A DNA stretch of 17,315 nucleotides from CAJXCL01 sp964394335 (GTDB lineage Bacteria; Nitrospinota; Nitrospinia; CAJXCL01): assembly GCA_964394335.1 (NCBI GenBank), contig CAYMVZ010000049.1, positions 1-17,315 of the forward strand, written 5' to 3'. The translations under genes were made by a program, and so were the position numbers. This document shows positions 1-7,024 of this stretch, one piece after another. The notes beneath the pieces are model-generated. The model saw nothing but the letters and a program-made list of their open reading frames with translations. It did no database searches and was not told the origin of the DNA. Numbering within the stretch: the stretch's first letter is position 1; every line of letters starts with the position of its first letter.

Positions 1-455
1 TATATAACTTGATTCCTTACAACGACAAAATCGTTTCTATAGAAATAGACGGAAAGACTATTCTCGATGCACTCGAAAACGGTGTCGCGAATTGGGGCAG
101 GTTGAGAGGAGGTTTCCCCCAGGTTTCAGGAATTAAATTTGAATTTGATCCTGAAAAACCAAATTATAACAAAATCATTAAAAACTCGGTTGAGATTAAC
201 GGCAAGCCTATAAAACTCAACAAAAAATACAAATTAAGCGCAAATGACTTTTTAGTTAAAAGAGGAGAAATTGATGGATATACCATGATTCAGGGAAAAG
301 AGGTCTTGGGGGAACACGGACTACTCACAGATGTTTTAATTCAATTTATCCGGGACAATAAAACGATTTCTCCAACTATGGACAAAAGGATTGTTATTTT
401 TGGAACAGATGCTTTAAATCATTTTAAGTGCGGGGTTCCCAATCAGGTTTTTTAA
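1..455 (+). CDS. 5'-nucleotidase family protein, C-terminal part (5' end outside window)
   Basis: The reading frame is open from the left edge, so the gene is cut by the window and the TTG at base 9 should not be taken as the start. The 150 or so visible residues match the C-terminal substrate-recognition domain of the periplasmic 5'-nucleotidase/2',3'-cyclic phosphodiesterase (UshA/YfkN) family. They open with an Asn-Leu-Ile-Pro-Tyr-Asn-Asp segment, then the 'DGKTILDALENGV' helix, a Gly-Gly-Phe-Pro-Gln-Val-Ser-Gly strand, and 'LSANDFLVKRGEIDGYTM' near residue 80. Such enzymes hydrolyse extracellular nucleotides in the periplasm. The metal-binding N-terminal domain lies off the window, so substrate and export signal cannot be judged. 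The gene converges on the helicase, with 48 bases between the two stop codons and no clear terminator hairpin. Confidence 0.8.
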   Translation, partial: YNLIPYNDKIVSIEIDGKTILDALENGVANWGRLRGGFPQVSGIKFEFDPEKPNYNKIIKNSVEINGKPIKLNKKYKLSANDFLVKRGEIDGYTMIQGKEVLGEHGLLTDVLIQFIRDNKTISPTMDKRIVIFGTDALNHFKCGVPNQVF

Positions 456-503
456 ATGTCGGGGGAGGGAGAAAAGTTATAGGCTTCAGCCAACAACTGT
501 TAA

Positions 504-1901
504 TCAGGAAGTTTTTGCCGTTGACTTAAAGTCCTCACCGTATTTTTTCTTATAATAGGCAATTCTCTCTTCCGCAGAGGAAGGCAGGGATTTTCGTTTG
601 TTCGTTGAGTCAGGTCTTTTATTCACACTTCTCAGTTTCTTCTTTATCGGTTTTTTATTGCTTTTCTGCTTCGCAGTGGAAAAGGCATTCTTTCTGGGTG
701 AATGTCTGCTCTCCCGTTCTTTTTCTTTGTTCCGCTGTTTTCTAAAAGAACCTGCCCTGTCCTTAACCATTTCGGATTCATCAATCCATCCTCTTTTAAT
801 CTTACAATCAATGAAGCTTTCGATTTTCGGAAGATTCAGGGCATGATCCTCACACACAAGACTGTAAGCAATTCCTGTCTTTCCAGCTCTGGCGGTACGG
901 CCAATGCGATGAACATAGTTTGCCGCGTCATTGGGCAAATCATAGTTAATAACATGGGATATATCTTCAATGTGCAGCCCGCGTGCTGCGACTTCCGTGG
1001 CAACCAGGATTTGTACCTTTCCTGATTTCATGCGGCCAATTATCTGCTGACGTCTGGATTGGGTAACATCTCCGGTAATCACCTTGGCAGGAAACCCGTT
1101 GCCAACTAATTTCCAGCCGAGCCGTTCGGCAGTTCTTTTCATATTTGTGAAGATAATAACCCGTTCAAAATCCGGCCTTTTCAAAAGACCCATAAGAGTG
1201 GGCAGTTTCTCTTCGTTGGAAACATACACAAGCTTTTGATCAATCAAGTCAACAGTGACCTGCTCTGGTTCGATCTCGACTAAAACAGGGTCCGGTTTCA
1301 TATACTTTGAGGCAAGGCGGATCACCCTGCTATCGATAGTGGCAGAAAAGAGCATGGTCTGTCTTGATTTTTTCCTGGGAAGGTGTTCGGCAATATAACG
1401 GATGTCAGGAGCAAAACCCATGTCAAACATTCGGTCTGCTTCATCAATGATGAACTGGTCAATATTGGATAAGGACAGGGTTTTAGATTTATAAAGATCA
1501 ATCATCCTGCCGGGGGTAGCAACAATAATGTCAACCCCTCTGGATAATTCAGATTCCTGTTTTGCATACCCGACGCCTCCGTATACCGCAAGAGAACGAA
1601 AGGGAAGATACTTGCCGAGAATTTTGGCGTCGTAGTCGACTTGCATAGCAAGTTCCCGGGTAGGCACCATGATTAAGGCGCTGGGATTTCGCGCCACTTT
1701 CCCATCGGAAATAAGTTTGTTCAAAATGGAAAGGAGGTACACAGCGGTTTTCCCTGTTCCGGTTTGGGCTTGGGTTATAATATCCTTCCCTGCAAGGCTT
1801 TCAGGCAGCGATTGTTCCTGCACCGGTGTGCATCGCACAAAATCTGCTTTTGCAATGCCTTTCAACAAATCTTTGTGGAGGTTTAATCGCTCAAATTTCA
1901 T
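504..1901 (-). CDS. DEAD-box ATP-dependent RNA helicase (RhlE/RhlB type)
   Basis: This is a complete superfamily 2 RNA helicase of 465 residues. The motifs appear in order: Q motif around residues 20-28, Walker A AQTGTGKT (45-52), PTRELA (80-85), TPGR (129-132), DEAD (153-156), SAT (186-188), ATEVAARG (301-308) and HRIGRTAR (331-338). It should unwind short RNA duplexes in the cytoplasm, for example during ribosome assembly or mRNA decay. From about residue 385 there is a Lys/Arg-rich, probably disordered tail ending in a Tyr-Lys-Lys-Lys-Tyr-Gly-Glu-Asp-Phe patch, a common RNA-binding extension in RhlE/RhlB-like helicases. The ATG is preceded by AAGGGAA at good spacing. The gene is monocistronic here. 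Its predicted leader is about 188 nt long and structured. The subfamily cannot be fixed by eye. Confidence 0.95.
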   Translation of the reverse strand: MKFERLNLHKDLLKGIAKADFVRCTPVQEQSLPESLAGKDIITQAQTGTGKTAVYLLSILNKLISDGKVARNPSALIMVPTRELAMQVDYDAKILGKYLPFRSLAVYGGVGYAKQESELSRGVDIIVATPGRMIDLYKSKTLSLSNIDQFIIDEADRMFDMGFAPDIRYIAEHLPRKKSRQTMLFSATIDSRVIRLASKYMKPDPVLVEIEPEQVTVDLIDQKLVYVSNEEKLPTLMGLLKRPDFERVIIFTNMKRTAERLGWKLVGNGFPAKVITGDVTQSRRQQIIGRMKSGKVQILVATEVAARGLHIEDISHVINYDLPNDAANYVHRIGRTARAGKTGIAYSLVCEDHALNLPKIESFIDCKIKRGWIDESEMVKDRAGSFRKQRNKEKERESRHSPRKNAFSTAKQKSNKKPIKKKLRSVNKRPDSTNKRKSLPSSAEERIAYYKKKYGEDFKSTAKTS

Positions 1902-1988
1902 ATTTCCCTTAGGATTCTAAAGAGGATTTCATAGAGGCACACAGAGTGGCCAGGGCCACAACCAAATGGGTTACCGCCCAGTCTACTT

Positions 1989-2015
1989 AAAAAAATTGTG
2001 TTAAAAAAACACAAT
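1989..2015 (-). terminator. Terminator-like hairpin in the helicase leader
   Basis: Read on the minus strand, ATTGTGTT pairs with AACACAAT across a loop of five T, and a run of seven T follows. This is the shape of a weak AT-rich intrinsic terminator. It sits between the predicted helicase promoter and the helicase start codon, so it could act as an attenuator. It could also end transcripts entering from the nrdR side. Confidence 0.45.
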
Positions 2016-2095
2016 ATTGCAAGCTTATAGTATAGAGAGGGTTTTGTGGATGTTTATTCCTTTGTATATACGTCTTAAAAAAAAATGACCCATTA

Positions 2096-2123
2096 ATTAT
2101 AACAGAAACAGAAGAAATAACAA
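2096..2123 (-). promoter_or_regulatory. Predicted sigma70-type promoter of the helicase gene
   Basis: On the minus strand TTGTTA is followed after 16 bases by a perfect TATAAT, with TG one base upstream of it (extended -10). The start would be near 2089, giving a leader of roughly 188 nt before the helicase ATG. Confidence 0.5.
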
Positions 2124-2331
2124 ACAATATCAAAATTGTTTAGATATAAACCTTTTGACGGGATTGCTGGATGTACCGCTTAGCGTGACATGTCATCTTG
2201 GTCGTATAGGAATTTCAATTTTTGTCTCTTAAAATAATAAGGCCCCCTTAATTCCCTCTCAAGGTGAGTACGACATCTATTCCGAGTCCACATTACTAAT
2301 TAATAAATTTGTCGAAATTATTATAAGTAAC

Positions 2332-2340
2332 TGGTATAAT
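2332..2340 (+). promoter_or_regulatory. Extended -10 promoter of the nrdR-hem operon
   Basis: TGG TATAAT is a perfect extended -10 element (TGn followed by TATAAT), ending 61 bases before the nrdR ATG. No good -35 hexamer is visible at normal spacing, which is usual for extended -10 promoters. An AAGG ribosome binding site lies seven bases before the ATG. Confidence 0.55.
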
Positions 2341-2401
2341 TTTGGGTTAAATTCAATTAAATTCTGATTTTGAAAAATTGTTAAAATTTTAAGGTATCAC
2401 T

Positions 2402-2863
2402 ATGAAATGCCCTGCTTGCGGCAATCTGGAAAACAAGGTTATTGACTCCCGTTTGAGTAAAGAGGGAGATTCGATCAGGCGGAGGCGAGAATGCCTTAGC
2501 TGCTCAGACCGTTTTACCACTCATGAGAAAATAGTCGTAAACCTTCCTATGTTTGTTAAGAAGGACGGTAGGAGAGAACCGTTTAACTCTGAAAAAATAA
2601 AAAGCGGCATTATGAAGGCGTGCCAGAAGCGTCCAATTAGCACTGAAAAACAAGAAGCAATAGTTCAAAAAATTGTGAGGCATTTTCAGGAAAGCAGCGA
2701 AAAGGAAATATCTTATCAAGATGTCGGAGAATCGGTCATTAAAGAATTGTACGACCTGGATGAAGTGGCGTACGTCCGATTTGCATCGGTTTATAGATCT
2801 TTTACAGACGTTGCTGAATTTATGAATGAAGTAACGGGTCTCCTAAAATCAAAAAAACAATAA
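2402..2863 (+). CDS. nrdR: Transcriptional repressor NrdR
   Basis: At 153 residues the protein has the standard NrdR length and layout. An N-terminal zinc ribbon uses Cys3, Cys6, Cys31 and Cys34, followed by the conserved RRRREC and FTTHEK segments. An ATP-cone domain covers roughly residues 47-137, starting at 'VKKDGRREPFNSEKI'. NrdR represses ribonucleotide reductase operons by binding paired NrdR boxes in response to the ATP/dATP state. It is often found beside ribD or nusB or in unrelated operons, but here it leads a tetrapyrrole operon and ends only seven bases before the next gene. No ribonucleotide reductase gene is visible. The family call is secure; any control of its own operon is unproven, since I see no NrdR box pair upstream. 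Confidence 0.97.
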   Translation: MKCPACGNLENKVIDSRLSKEGDSIRRRRECLSCSDRFTTHEKIVVNLPMFVKKDGRREPFNSEKIKSGIMKACQKRPISTEKQEAIVQKIVRHFQESSEKEISYQDVGESVIKELYDLDEVAYVRFASVYRSFTDVAEFMNEVTGLLKSKKQ

Positions 2864-2870
2864 ACTTACT

Positions 2871-3515
2871 ATGTCGGGATATTACCCCGTATTGCTGGAT
2901 CTCAAGGATAAGAGATGTGTTGTAATCGGTGGAGGAAAGGTTGCAGAAAGAAAAGTAACCTCACTGGTTAGAGCAAAGGCTATCGTCACCGTGGTCAGCC
3001 CTGAACTGACAAAGTCATTACAGCAAATGGCGGAGAAAAAAAAGATTCATTATATAAACGGCTGTTTTAAGGAAAGACATCTGGATGGGGCTTATCTCGT
3101 AATAGGCGCTGTCGGCAATTCGGAAATTAACTATCACGTTTTTAAGGCAGCCACGAAAAAAAACAAGCTGGTCAATACCGTGGACTCCCCTGATAAATGC
3201 AACTTCATTGTCCCATCTATTATTAAACAAGGGGATTTAATGATAAGCATATCTACCGGAGGAAAAAGCCCTGCCCTCGCAAAAAAAATCCGGCAACAAT
3301 TGGAAAACCAGTTTGGAAAGGCTTACAAAGATTTTTTGCCGTTTATGGGAGAGTTAAGACAAAGGATAATGGCTCAATTCCCCGACACAAAATATCGAAA
3401 TAAAATTTTTCAGGCCCTGGTCGACTCAGAACTCCTTGATTTATTTAAGAAAGGGTTAAAGAAAAAAGCAGAAAAAAAAGCCGAAGAAATCATTAATCGT
3501 TTTTCTAAAAACTGA
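2871..3515 (+). CDS. Precorrin-2 dehydrogenase / sirohydrochlorin ferrochelatase
   Basis: This 214-residue protein corresponds to the N-terminal half of CysG and to Met8p. It has a Rossmann nucleotide-binding motif GGGKVAERKV (residues 20-29) and the conserved NTVDSP segment, whose Asp105 aligns with the catalytic Asp of CysG/Met8p. The Ser-x-x-Gly-Gly-Lys-Ser-Pro-Ala segment (127-135) is also typical. It should oxidise precorrin-2 to sirohydrochlorin with NAD and possibly insert iron to give siroheme. The uroporphyrinogen methyltransferase domain of full CysG is absent, so a separate methyltransferase is needed. It sits between nrdR and the CcsA/HemX-like gene. The C-terminal 30 residues are strongly basic. 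Siroheme serves sulfite and nitrite reductases; sirohydrochlorin can also feed heme d1, B12 or alternative heme synthesis. Confidence 0.92.
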   Translation: MSGYYPVLLDLKDKRCVVIGGGKVAERKVTSLVRAKAIVTVVSPELTKSLQQMAEKKKIHYINGCFKERHLDGAYLVIGAVGNSEINYHVFKAATKKNKLVNTVDSPDKCNFIVPSIIKQGDLMISISTGGKSPALAKKIRQQLENQFGKAYKDFLPFMGELRQRIMAQFPDTKYRNKIFQALVDSELLDLFKKGLKKKAEKKAEEIINRFSKN

Positions 3516-3525
3516 TTTATTTAAT

Positions 3526-4314
3526 ATGAAAGACATTGTTTTAAATATTTCCCTGTTTTGCTTTTTTATTGCATCATTAAAGCATATCCTTTATCTGGCA
3601 TTGAGGCGAAGATTTTTATATCTCTTAGCAAACGGGATAGTTGTAGTAGGTTTTGCTTTTCTGTTCCTGGGGCTGATTTTGCGTTCTGCGGAAACCGGCC
3701 ACGGGCCATACACAAGTCCATACGAATATTCTCTCTTTATATCCTGGGCAATTATTTTGTCCTATTTTTTTGTTGAGTTTAAATACCGCATTAAAGATCT
3801 GGGAACTTTTGTTGTTCCGCTGGCTTTTTTCATGATGCTTTATGCTTCGTCTTTGCCCCAGGAATCCGCCGCTTTTGGACCATCTAAGAAATTCTGGCTA
3901 ACTATTCACCTGACCCTTTCTATGCTGGGATTAGGTGCATTTACTATTGCTTTCGGAGCAAGCATCATGTACCTGGTTCAAGAAAAAATGCTTAAAACCA
4001 AAAAGATTGGCTCTCTCTATCAGAGACTCCCGTCTTTAGAAATTCTTGATGATGTGATGCACTGGATCATAGCCATAGGTTTTCCTATTTTTACAATTGG
4101 CTTTATTACCGGTTCCATCTGGATAGAAAAAACAAATGGCTCTTATTTTTCCTGGAACGTCCAAAAAACGCTTCCTTTACTCATAACCTGGTTTATTTAT
4201 GGATCTTTGTTTTTTGGCCGAATAATAGCAGGATGGAGACGAAAAAAGGTAGCTGTGTTATCCATTATAGGTTTTTTCTCAGTAATAATAACTTATATGC
4301 TGCACGCTTATTAA
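3526..4314 (+). CDS. ccsA: CcsA/HemX-like cytochrome c biogenesis membrane protein
   Basis: The protein is 262 residues and almost entirely hydrophobic, with about eight predicted transmembrane segments. Around residues 206-222 it has SYFSWN followed by KTLPLLITWFIY, the counterpart of the Trp-rich WWD heme-handling segment of CcsA. The canonical Trp-Ser-Trp-Asp core is degenerate here (Phe-Ser-Trp-Asn). Candidate heme-ligand histidines are His20, His128, His179 and His260. The family includes CcsA, which moves heme across the membrane for cytochrome c assembly, and HemX, a membrane protein that lowers HemA levels in Bacillus. Direct linkage to hemA, four bases downstream, recalls the HemX arrangement. 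No Shine-Dalgarno sequence precedes the ATG, so translation may be coupled to the upstream gene. I favour the broad family call over a precise role. Confidence 0.85.
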   Translation: MKDIVLNISLFCFFIASLKHILYLALRRRFLYLLANGIVVVGFAFLFLGLILRSAETGHGPYTSPYEYSLFISWAIILSYFFVEFKYRIKDLGTFVVPLAFFMMLYASSLPQESAAFGPSKKFWLTIHLTLSMLGLGAFTIAFGASIMYLVQEKMLKTKKIGSLYQRLPSLEILDDVMHWIIAIGFPIFTIGFITGSIWIEKTNGSYFSWNVQKTLPLLITWFIYGSLFFGRIIAGWRRKKVAVLSIIGFFSVIITYMLHAY

Positions 4315-4318
4315 TTCA

Positions 4319-5590
4319 ATGAATCCTAATATTATAGTAGTTGGTGTTAATCATAAAAGCGCTCCTATTGAAATACGTGAAAAGTTAGCCTTTTCAGTGA
4401 GAAAACTGAATGAATCCCTAAAGAACCTTGATCGGCATCCCCTGATTTCAGAAAATATCATTTTGTCCACGTGTAATCGAGTTGAAATATACGCAAAGGT
4501 AGAAGACATTGAAAACGGTATAACATCTCTGAAAAAATTTTTTGCCGATTATCATGAAATACCTATGCAAGAGCTGGATCAGCATTTTTATACCTACATA
4601 AACCAAGAAACGATTGAGCATCTCTTTAGTGTTTCTTCCAGCCTGGATTCTATGATCGTGGGAGAACCCCAAATATTGGGACAAGTAAAGGACGCCTATG
4701 TGGCAGCTAAAGATCAGAAAGCAACCGGCATAATTTTAAGCCAACTGTTTGAGAGATCCTTTTCAGTAGCAAAAAAAGTCCGCTCCGAAACCGCTATAGC
4801 TGAAAAGACTGTTTCCATTAGTTATGCTGCTGTTGAGCTGGCAAAGAAAATCTTTGATGATCTAAAAGACAAAGTTGTATTGCTGATTGGAGCCGGTGAA
4901 ATGTCCGAATTGGCCGCACGACACCTCCTTGCTTCAGGCGTAAACTCAATTCTGGTTTCCAGTAGAAATTTCGAACGGGCTGTTGAACTTGCACGTAGCT
5001 TAAAAGGAAGCGCCATCAGATTTGAAAATTTTGCCGATGAATTGATCAGAACCGATATTGTAATTTCATCTACAAGCGCTCCCAATTCCATTATCAGGAA
5101 AGATGTAGTGGAAAAAGTAATTCATAAAAGAAAAAACAAGCCGATGTTCTTTATCGATATTGCTGTCCCAAGGGATGTAGAACCAGAAGTGAATGATATA
5201 GAAAATACATATCTCTACAATATAGACGACTTGCAGAAAATAGTTGATTCCAATAAATTGGATAGGGGAAAAGAGGCAGAAAAAGCGAGAGCGCTTATCA
5301 AAGACGAGGTTGTCCTGTTTTCCGAGTGGCTAAAATCCTTAAAAGTTGCTCCCACAATCAGTTCCATTAGAGAACAGGCGGAAAAAATACGTATAGCGGA
5401 ATTGGAAAAAACCTTTTTCAAATTAAAAGACCTCACCGAAACGGAAAGAACCACAATAGAAAACATGACCTCCAGTATTATTAATAAAATTCTTCATAAG
5501 CCCACGGTTAAACTTCGTGAACAGACAAAAGAAAAACACGGCCATTGGTATATTGAAGTAGTACGTCATCTTTTTCATCTGGATAAGTGA
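4319..5590 (+). CDS. hemA: Glutamyl-tRNA reductase HemA
   Basis: This is a complete 423-residue glutamyl-tRNA reductase, the first committed enzyme of C5-pathway tetrapyrrole synthesis. It reduces glutamyl-tRNA to glutamate-1-semialdehyde with NADPH. Visible signatures are GVNHKSAP near the N-terminus, the catalytic Cys52 in LSTCNRVE, the long conserved segment 'SLDSMIVGEPQILGQVK', the NADPH-binding GAGEMSELAARHL and the C-terminal dimerisation helices. The gene starts four bases after the CcsA/HemX-like gene and ends four bases before hemC. There is no clear ribosome binding site, consistent with translational coupling. Use of the C5 pathway argues against ALA synthase-type (alphaproteobacterial) metabolism. 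Confidence 0.97.
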   Translation: MNPNIIVVGVNHKSAPIEIREKLAFSVRKLNESLKNLDRHPLISENIILSTCNRVEIYAKVEDIENGITSLKKFFADYHEIPMQELDQHFYTYINQETIEHLFSVSSSLDSMIVGEPQILGQVKDAYVAAKDQKATGIILSQLFERSFSVAKKVRSETAIAEKTVSISYAAVELAKKIFDDLKDKVVLLIGAGEMSELAARHLLASGVNSILVSSRNFERAVELARSLKGSAIRFENFADELIRTDIVISSTSAPNSIIRKDVVEKVIHKRKNKPMFFIDIAVPRDVEPEVNDIENTYLYNIDDLQKIVDSNKLDRGKEAEKARALIKDEVVLFSEWLKSLKVAPTISSIREQAEKIRIAELEKTFFKLKDLTETERTTIENMTSSIINKILHKPTVKLREQTKEKHGHWYIEVVRHLFHLDK

Positions 5591-5594
5591 ATAA

Positions 5595-6548
5595 ATGAAG
5601 AAAGAAATCAAAATCGGCTCCCGTGGAAGCGCTCTCGCGTTATGGCAAGCAAACTGGGTGAGGGATTCATTGTTAAAAAAGTATCCGGAACTCACTGTTA
5701 CTATAGTAAAAATAACCACTTCTGGTGACAGGTTTCTTGATGTTCCTCTCTCCACAGTTGGCGGTAAAGGTTTATTCACTAAAGAAATAGAAGAAGCACT
5801 ATTGGACCATAGGGTCGACATTGCAGTTCACAGCATGAAAGATGTTCCTGCAATATTGCCGGAAGGACTATCAATAGATGTAATAACTGAAAGAGAAGAT
5901 CCCAGGGATGTTTTAATTTCAAAGGGAAATATTGCCTTAAGGGATCTTCCACAGGGAGCCCGGGTCGGGACTTCCAGCCTTAGGCGGCAGGCCCAATTAT
6001 TGAGATTTCGCCCTGATCTTGAGATTGCTCCTCTCCGTGGCAACGTGGGGACCAGGATTAATAAATTAAAAAACAATAGCTTAGATGCTATTGTGCTGGC
6101 AGCGGCAGGCGTGAAAAGATTACAATGGGAAGACAAAATTTCCGAATATATTGATACAGAAATTTGCCTCCCAGCAATTGGCCAGGGAGCCCTTGGATTA
6201 GAAATAAGGACGAACGATAAGAAAATTTTGCATCATATAAATAGTTTTGACCATCAAAAAACGCACACAGCTTTAACAGCTGAAAGGGTTCTCCTCAAAA
6301 AATTGCAAGGAGGGTGCCAGATTCCGATCGCAGCTTTTGGAGAAGTAAGTGAAAAAAACATTAAATTAACAGCTATGGTTTCAAGTATTGATGGCAAACG
6401 ATTTATTAAAGAATTTGACATCGCTTCTTTGAACAAAGCAGAACAGTTGGGGCTTGATATAGCGGAAAAATTACTTTCAAACGGAGCCGATAAAATTGTT
6501 CAAGAGACCCTTAAAATTGCCTCAAACGACCATAATAATAAAAATTAA
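5595..6548 (+). CDS. hemC: Hydroxymethylbilane synthase (porphobilinogen deaminase) HemC
   Basis: This complete 317-residue enzyme joins four porphobilinogen molecules into hydroxymethylbilane. Hallmarks are IGSRGSALALWQ (7-18), the catalytic Asp in DVPL/STVGGKGLF and DIAVHSMKDVP (75-85), the substrate-binding GTSSLRRQAQL (125-135), LRGNVGTRINKL (147-158), and Cys241 in the GGCQIP segment that carries the dipyrromethane cofactor. It is the last gene of the tetrapyrrole operon. In many bacteria hemD (uroporphyrinogen III synthase) follows directly, often fused to cobA; here the next gene is an HU-family gene with its own promoter. No terminator hairpin is obvious after the stop codon. Confidence 0.97.
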   Translation: MKKEIKIGSRGSALALWQANWVRDSLLKKYPELTVTIVKITTSGDRFLDVPLSTVGGKGLFTKEIEEALLDHRVDIAVHSMKDVPAILPEGLSIDVITEREDPRDVLISKGNIALRDLPQGARVGTSSLRRQAQLLRFRPDLEIAPLRGNVGTRINKLKNNSLDAIVLAAAGVKRLQWEDKISEYIDTEICLPAIGQGALGLEIRTNDKKILHHINSFDHQKTHTALTAERVLLKKLQGGCQIPIAAFGEVSEKNIKLTAMVSSIDGKRFIKEFDIASLNKAEQLGLDIAEKLLSNGADKIVQETLKIASNDHNNKN

Positions 6549-6586
6549 AATTCTGCCACTTTTTTTCGTTAAAGCTAAAATAACCC

Positions 6587-6616
6587 TTGACATCAGCATC
6601 AATAAAGGGCTAACCT
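6587..6616 (+). promoter_or_regulatory. Predicted promoter of the HU-family gene
   Basis: A perfect TTGACA (6587-6592) is followed after 18 bases by TAACCT (6611-6616), a three-of-six match to the -10 consensus. It lies 56 bases upstream of the TTG start codon and suggests that the HU gene is transcribed separately from the hem operon. Confidence 0.5.
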
Positions 6617-6671
6617 TAAATTTCAATTATTTAAATAATGTTAATAATCATATAAGAAAGGAGGCGATAAT

Positions 6672-6947
6672 TTGACAAAATCTGATTTAATCAATGCGGT
6701 TCATTCGAATAGCGGTTCTGAACTTAGTAAAAAATTAGTTGGAGAACTTATAGATTCTACTTTTGAAAATGTCAGCAAAGCAGTAAGAAAAAATAGAAGA
6801 TTTTCCTATCCTGACTTTGGTACTTTTACAGTTAAAAAAAGAAAAGCACGCATGGGAAGAAATCCACAAACCGGTGCGAAAATTAAAATAAAAGCGAGCA
6901 AAACAGTAGGGTTTAAACCGGCACCAAGTCTCAAAAGTTCTTTATAA
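6672..6947 (+). CDS. HU/IHF family DNA-binding protein
   Basis: This 91-residue protein has the HU fold order: two N-terminal helices (TKSDLINAVH...), a beta sheet with FGTFTVKKRKARMGRNPQTG (residues 49-68), and a C-terminal 'KTVGFKPAPSLK' end. The beta-arm contains the conserved Arg-Asn-Pro triplet whose proline intercalates into DNA. Such proteins bend DNA and shape the nucleoid as dimers. The start is TTG, chosen because a perfect AAAGGAGG (6657-6664) lies seven bases upstream and the sequence then begins exactly as HU proteins do. It has its own promoter and terminator, as expected for an abundant small protein. HU versus IHF subunit cannot be settled by eye. Confidence 0.94.
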   Translation: MTKSDLINAVHSNSGSELSKKLVGELIDSTFENVSKAVRKNRRFSYPDFGTFTVKKRKARMGRNPQTGAKIKIKASKTVGFKPAPSLKSSL

Positions 6948-6970
6948 TAATAAAAAATATATTTTTTATA

Positions 6971-7003
6971 AATGCCAGCATACCTATCATGCCGGCATTT
7001 TTT
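6971..7003 (+). terminator. Intrinsic terminator after the HU gene
   Basis: An 11-base stem AATGCCAGCAT / ATGCCGGCATT with one mismatch and a seven-base loop is followed by six T. It begins 24 bases after the HU stop codon and lies between the HU gene and the converging rsmA gene. Confidence 0.85.
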
Positions 7004-7024
7004 ATGGTCGCATCCCTAATAATT

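Larger units (their letters stand above)
1902..2401. other. 500-bp gene-free divergent regulatory region
   Basis: No convincing gene lies here. The region separates the minus-strand helicase from the plus-strand nrdR operon and contains a promoter for each. Other visible structure: a GTGGC/GCCAC stem (1946-1959), an AT-rich hairpin with an oligo-T run on the minus strand (1989-2015), the perfect 10-bp palindrome TGACATGTCA (2186-2195) and a small TAAGG/CCTTA repeat (2238-2250). The palindrome is a possible operator, but I cannot name a regulator. I looked for NrdR boxes near the nrdR promoter and saw no clear pair. Confidence 0.6.

Noticed and set aside
2155..2183. TTGACG as a -35 element for the nrdR operon
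   Set aside because: No -10-like hexamer is found at 16 to 18 bases; the extended -10 at 2332-2340 is the better candidate.
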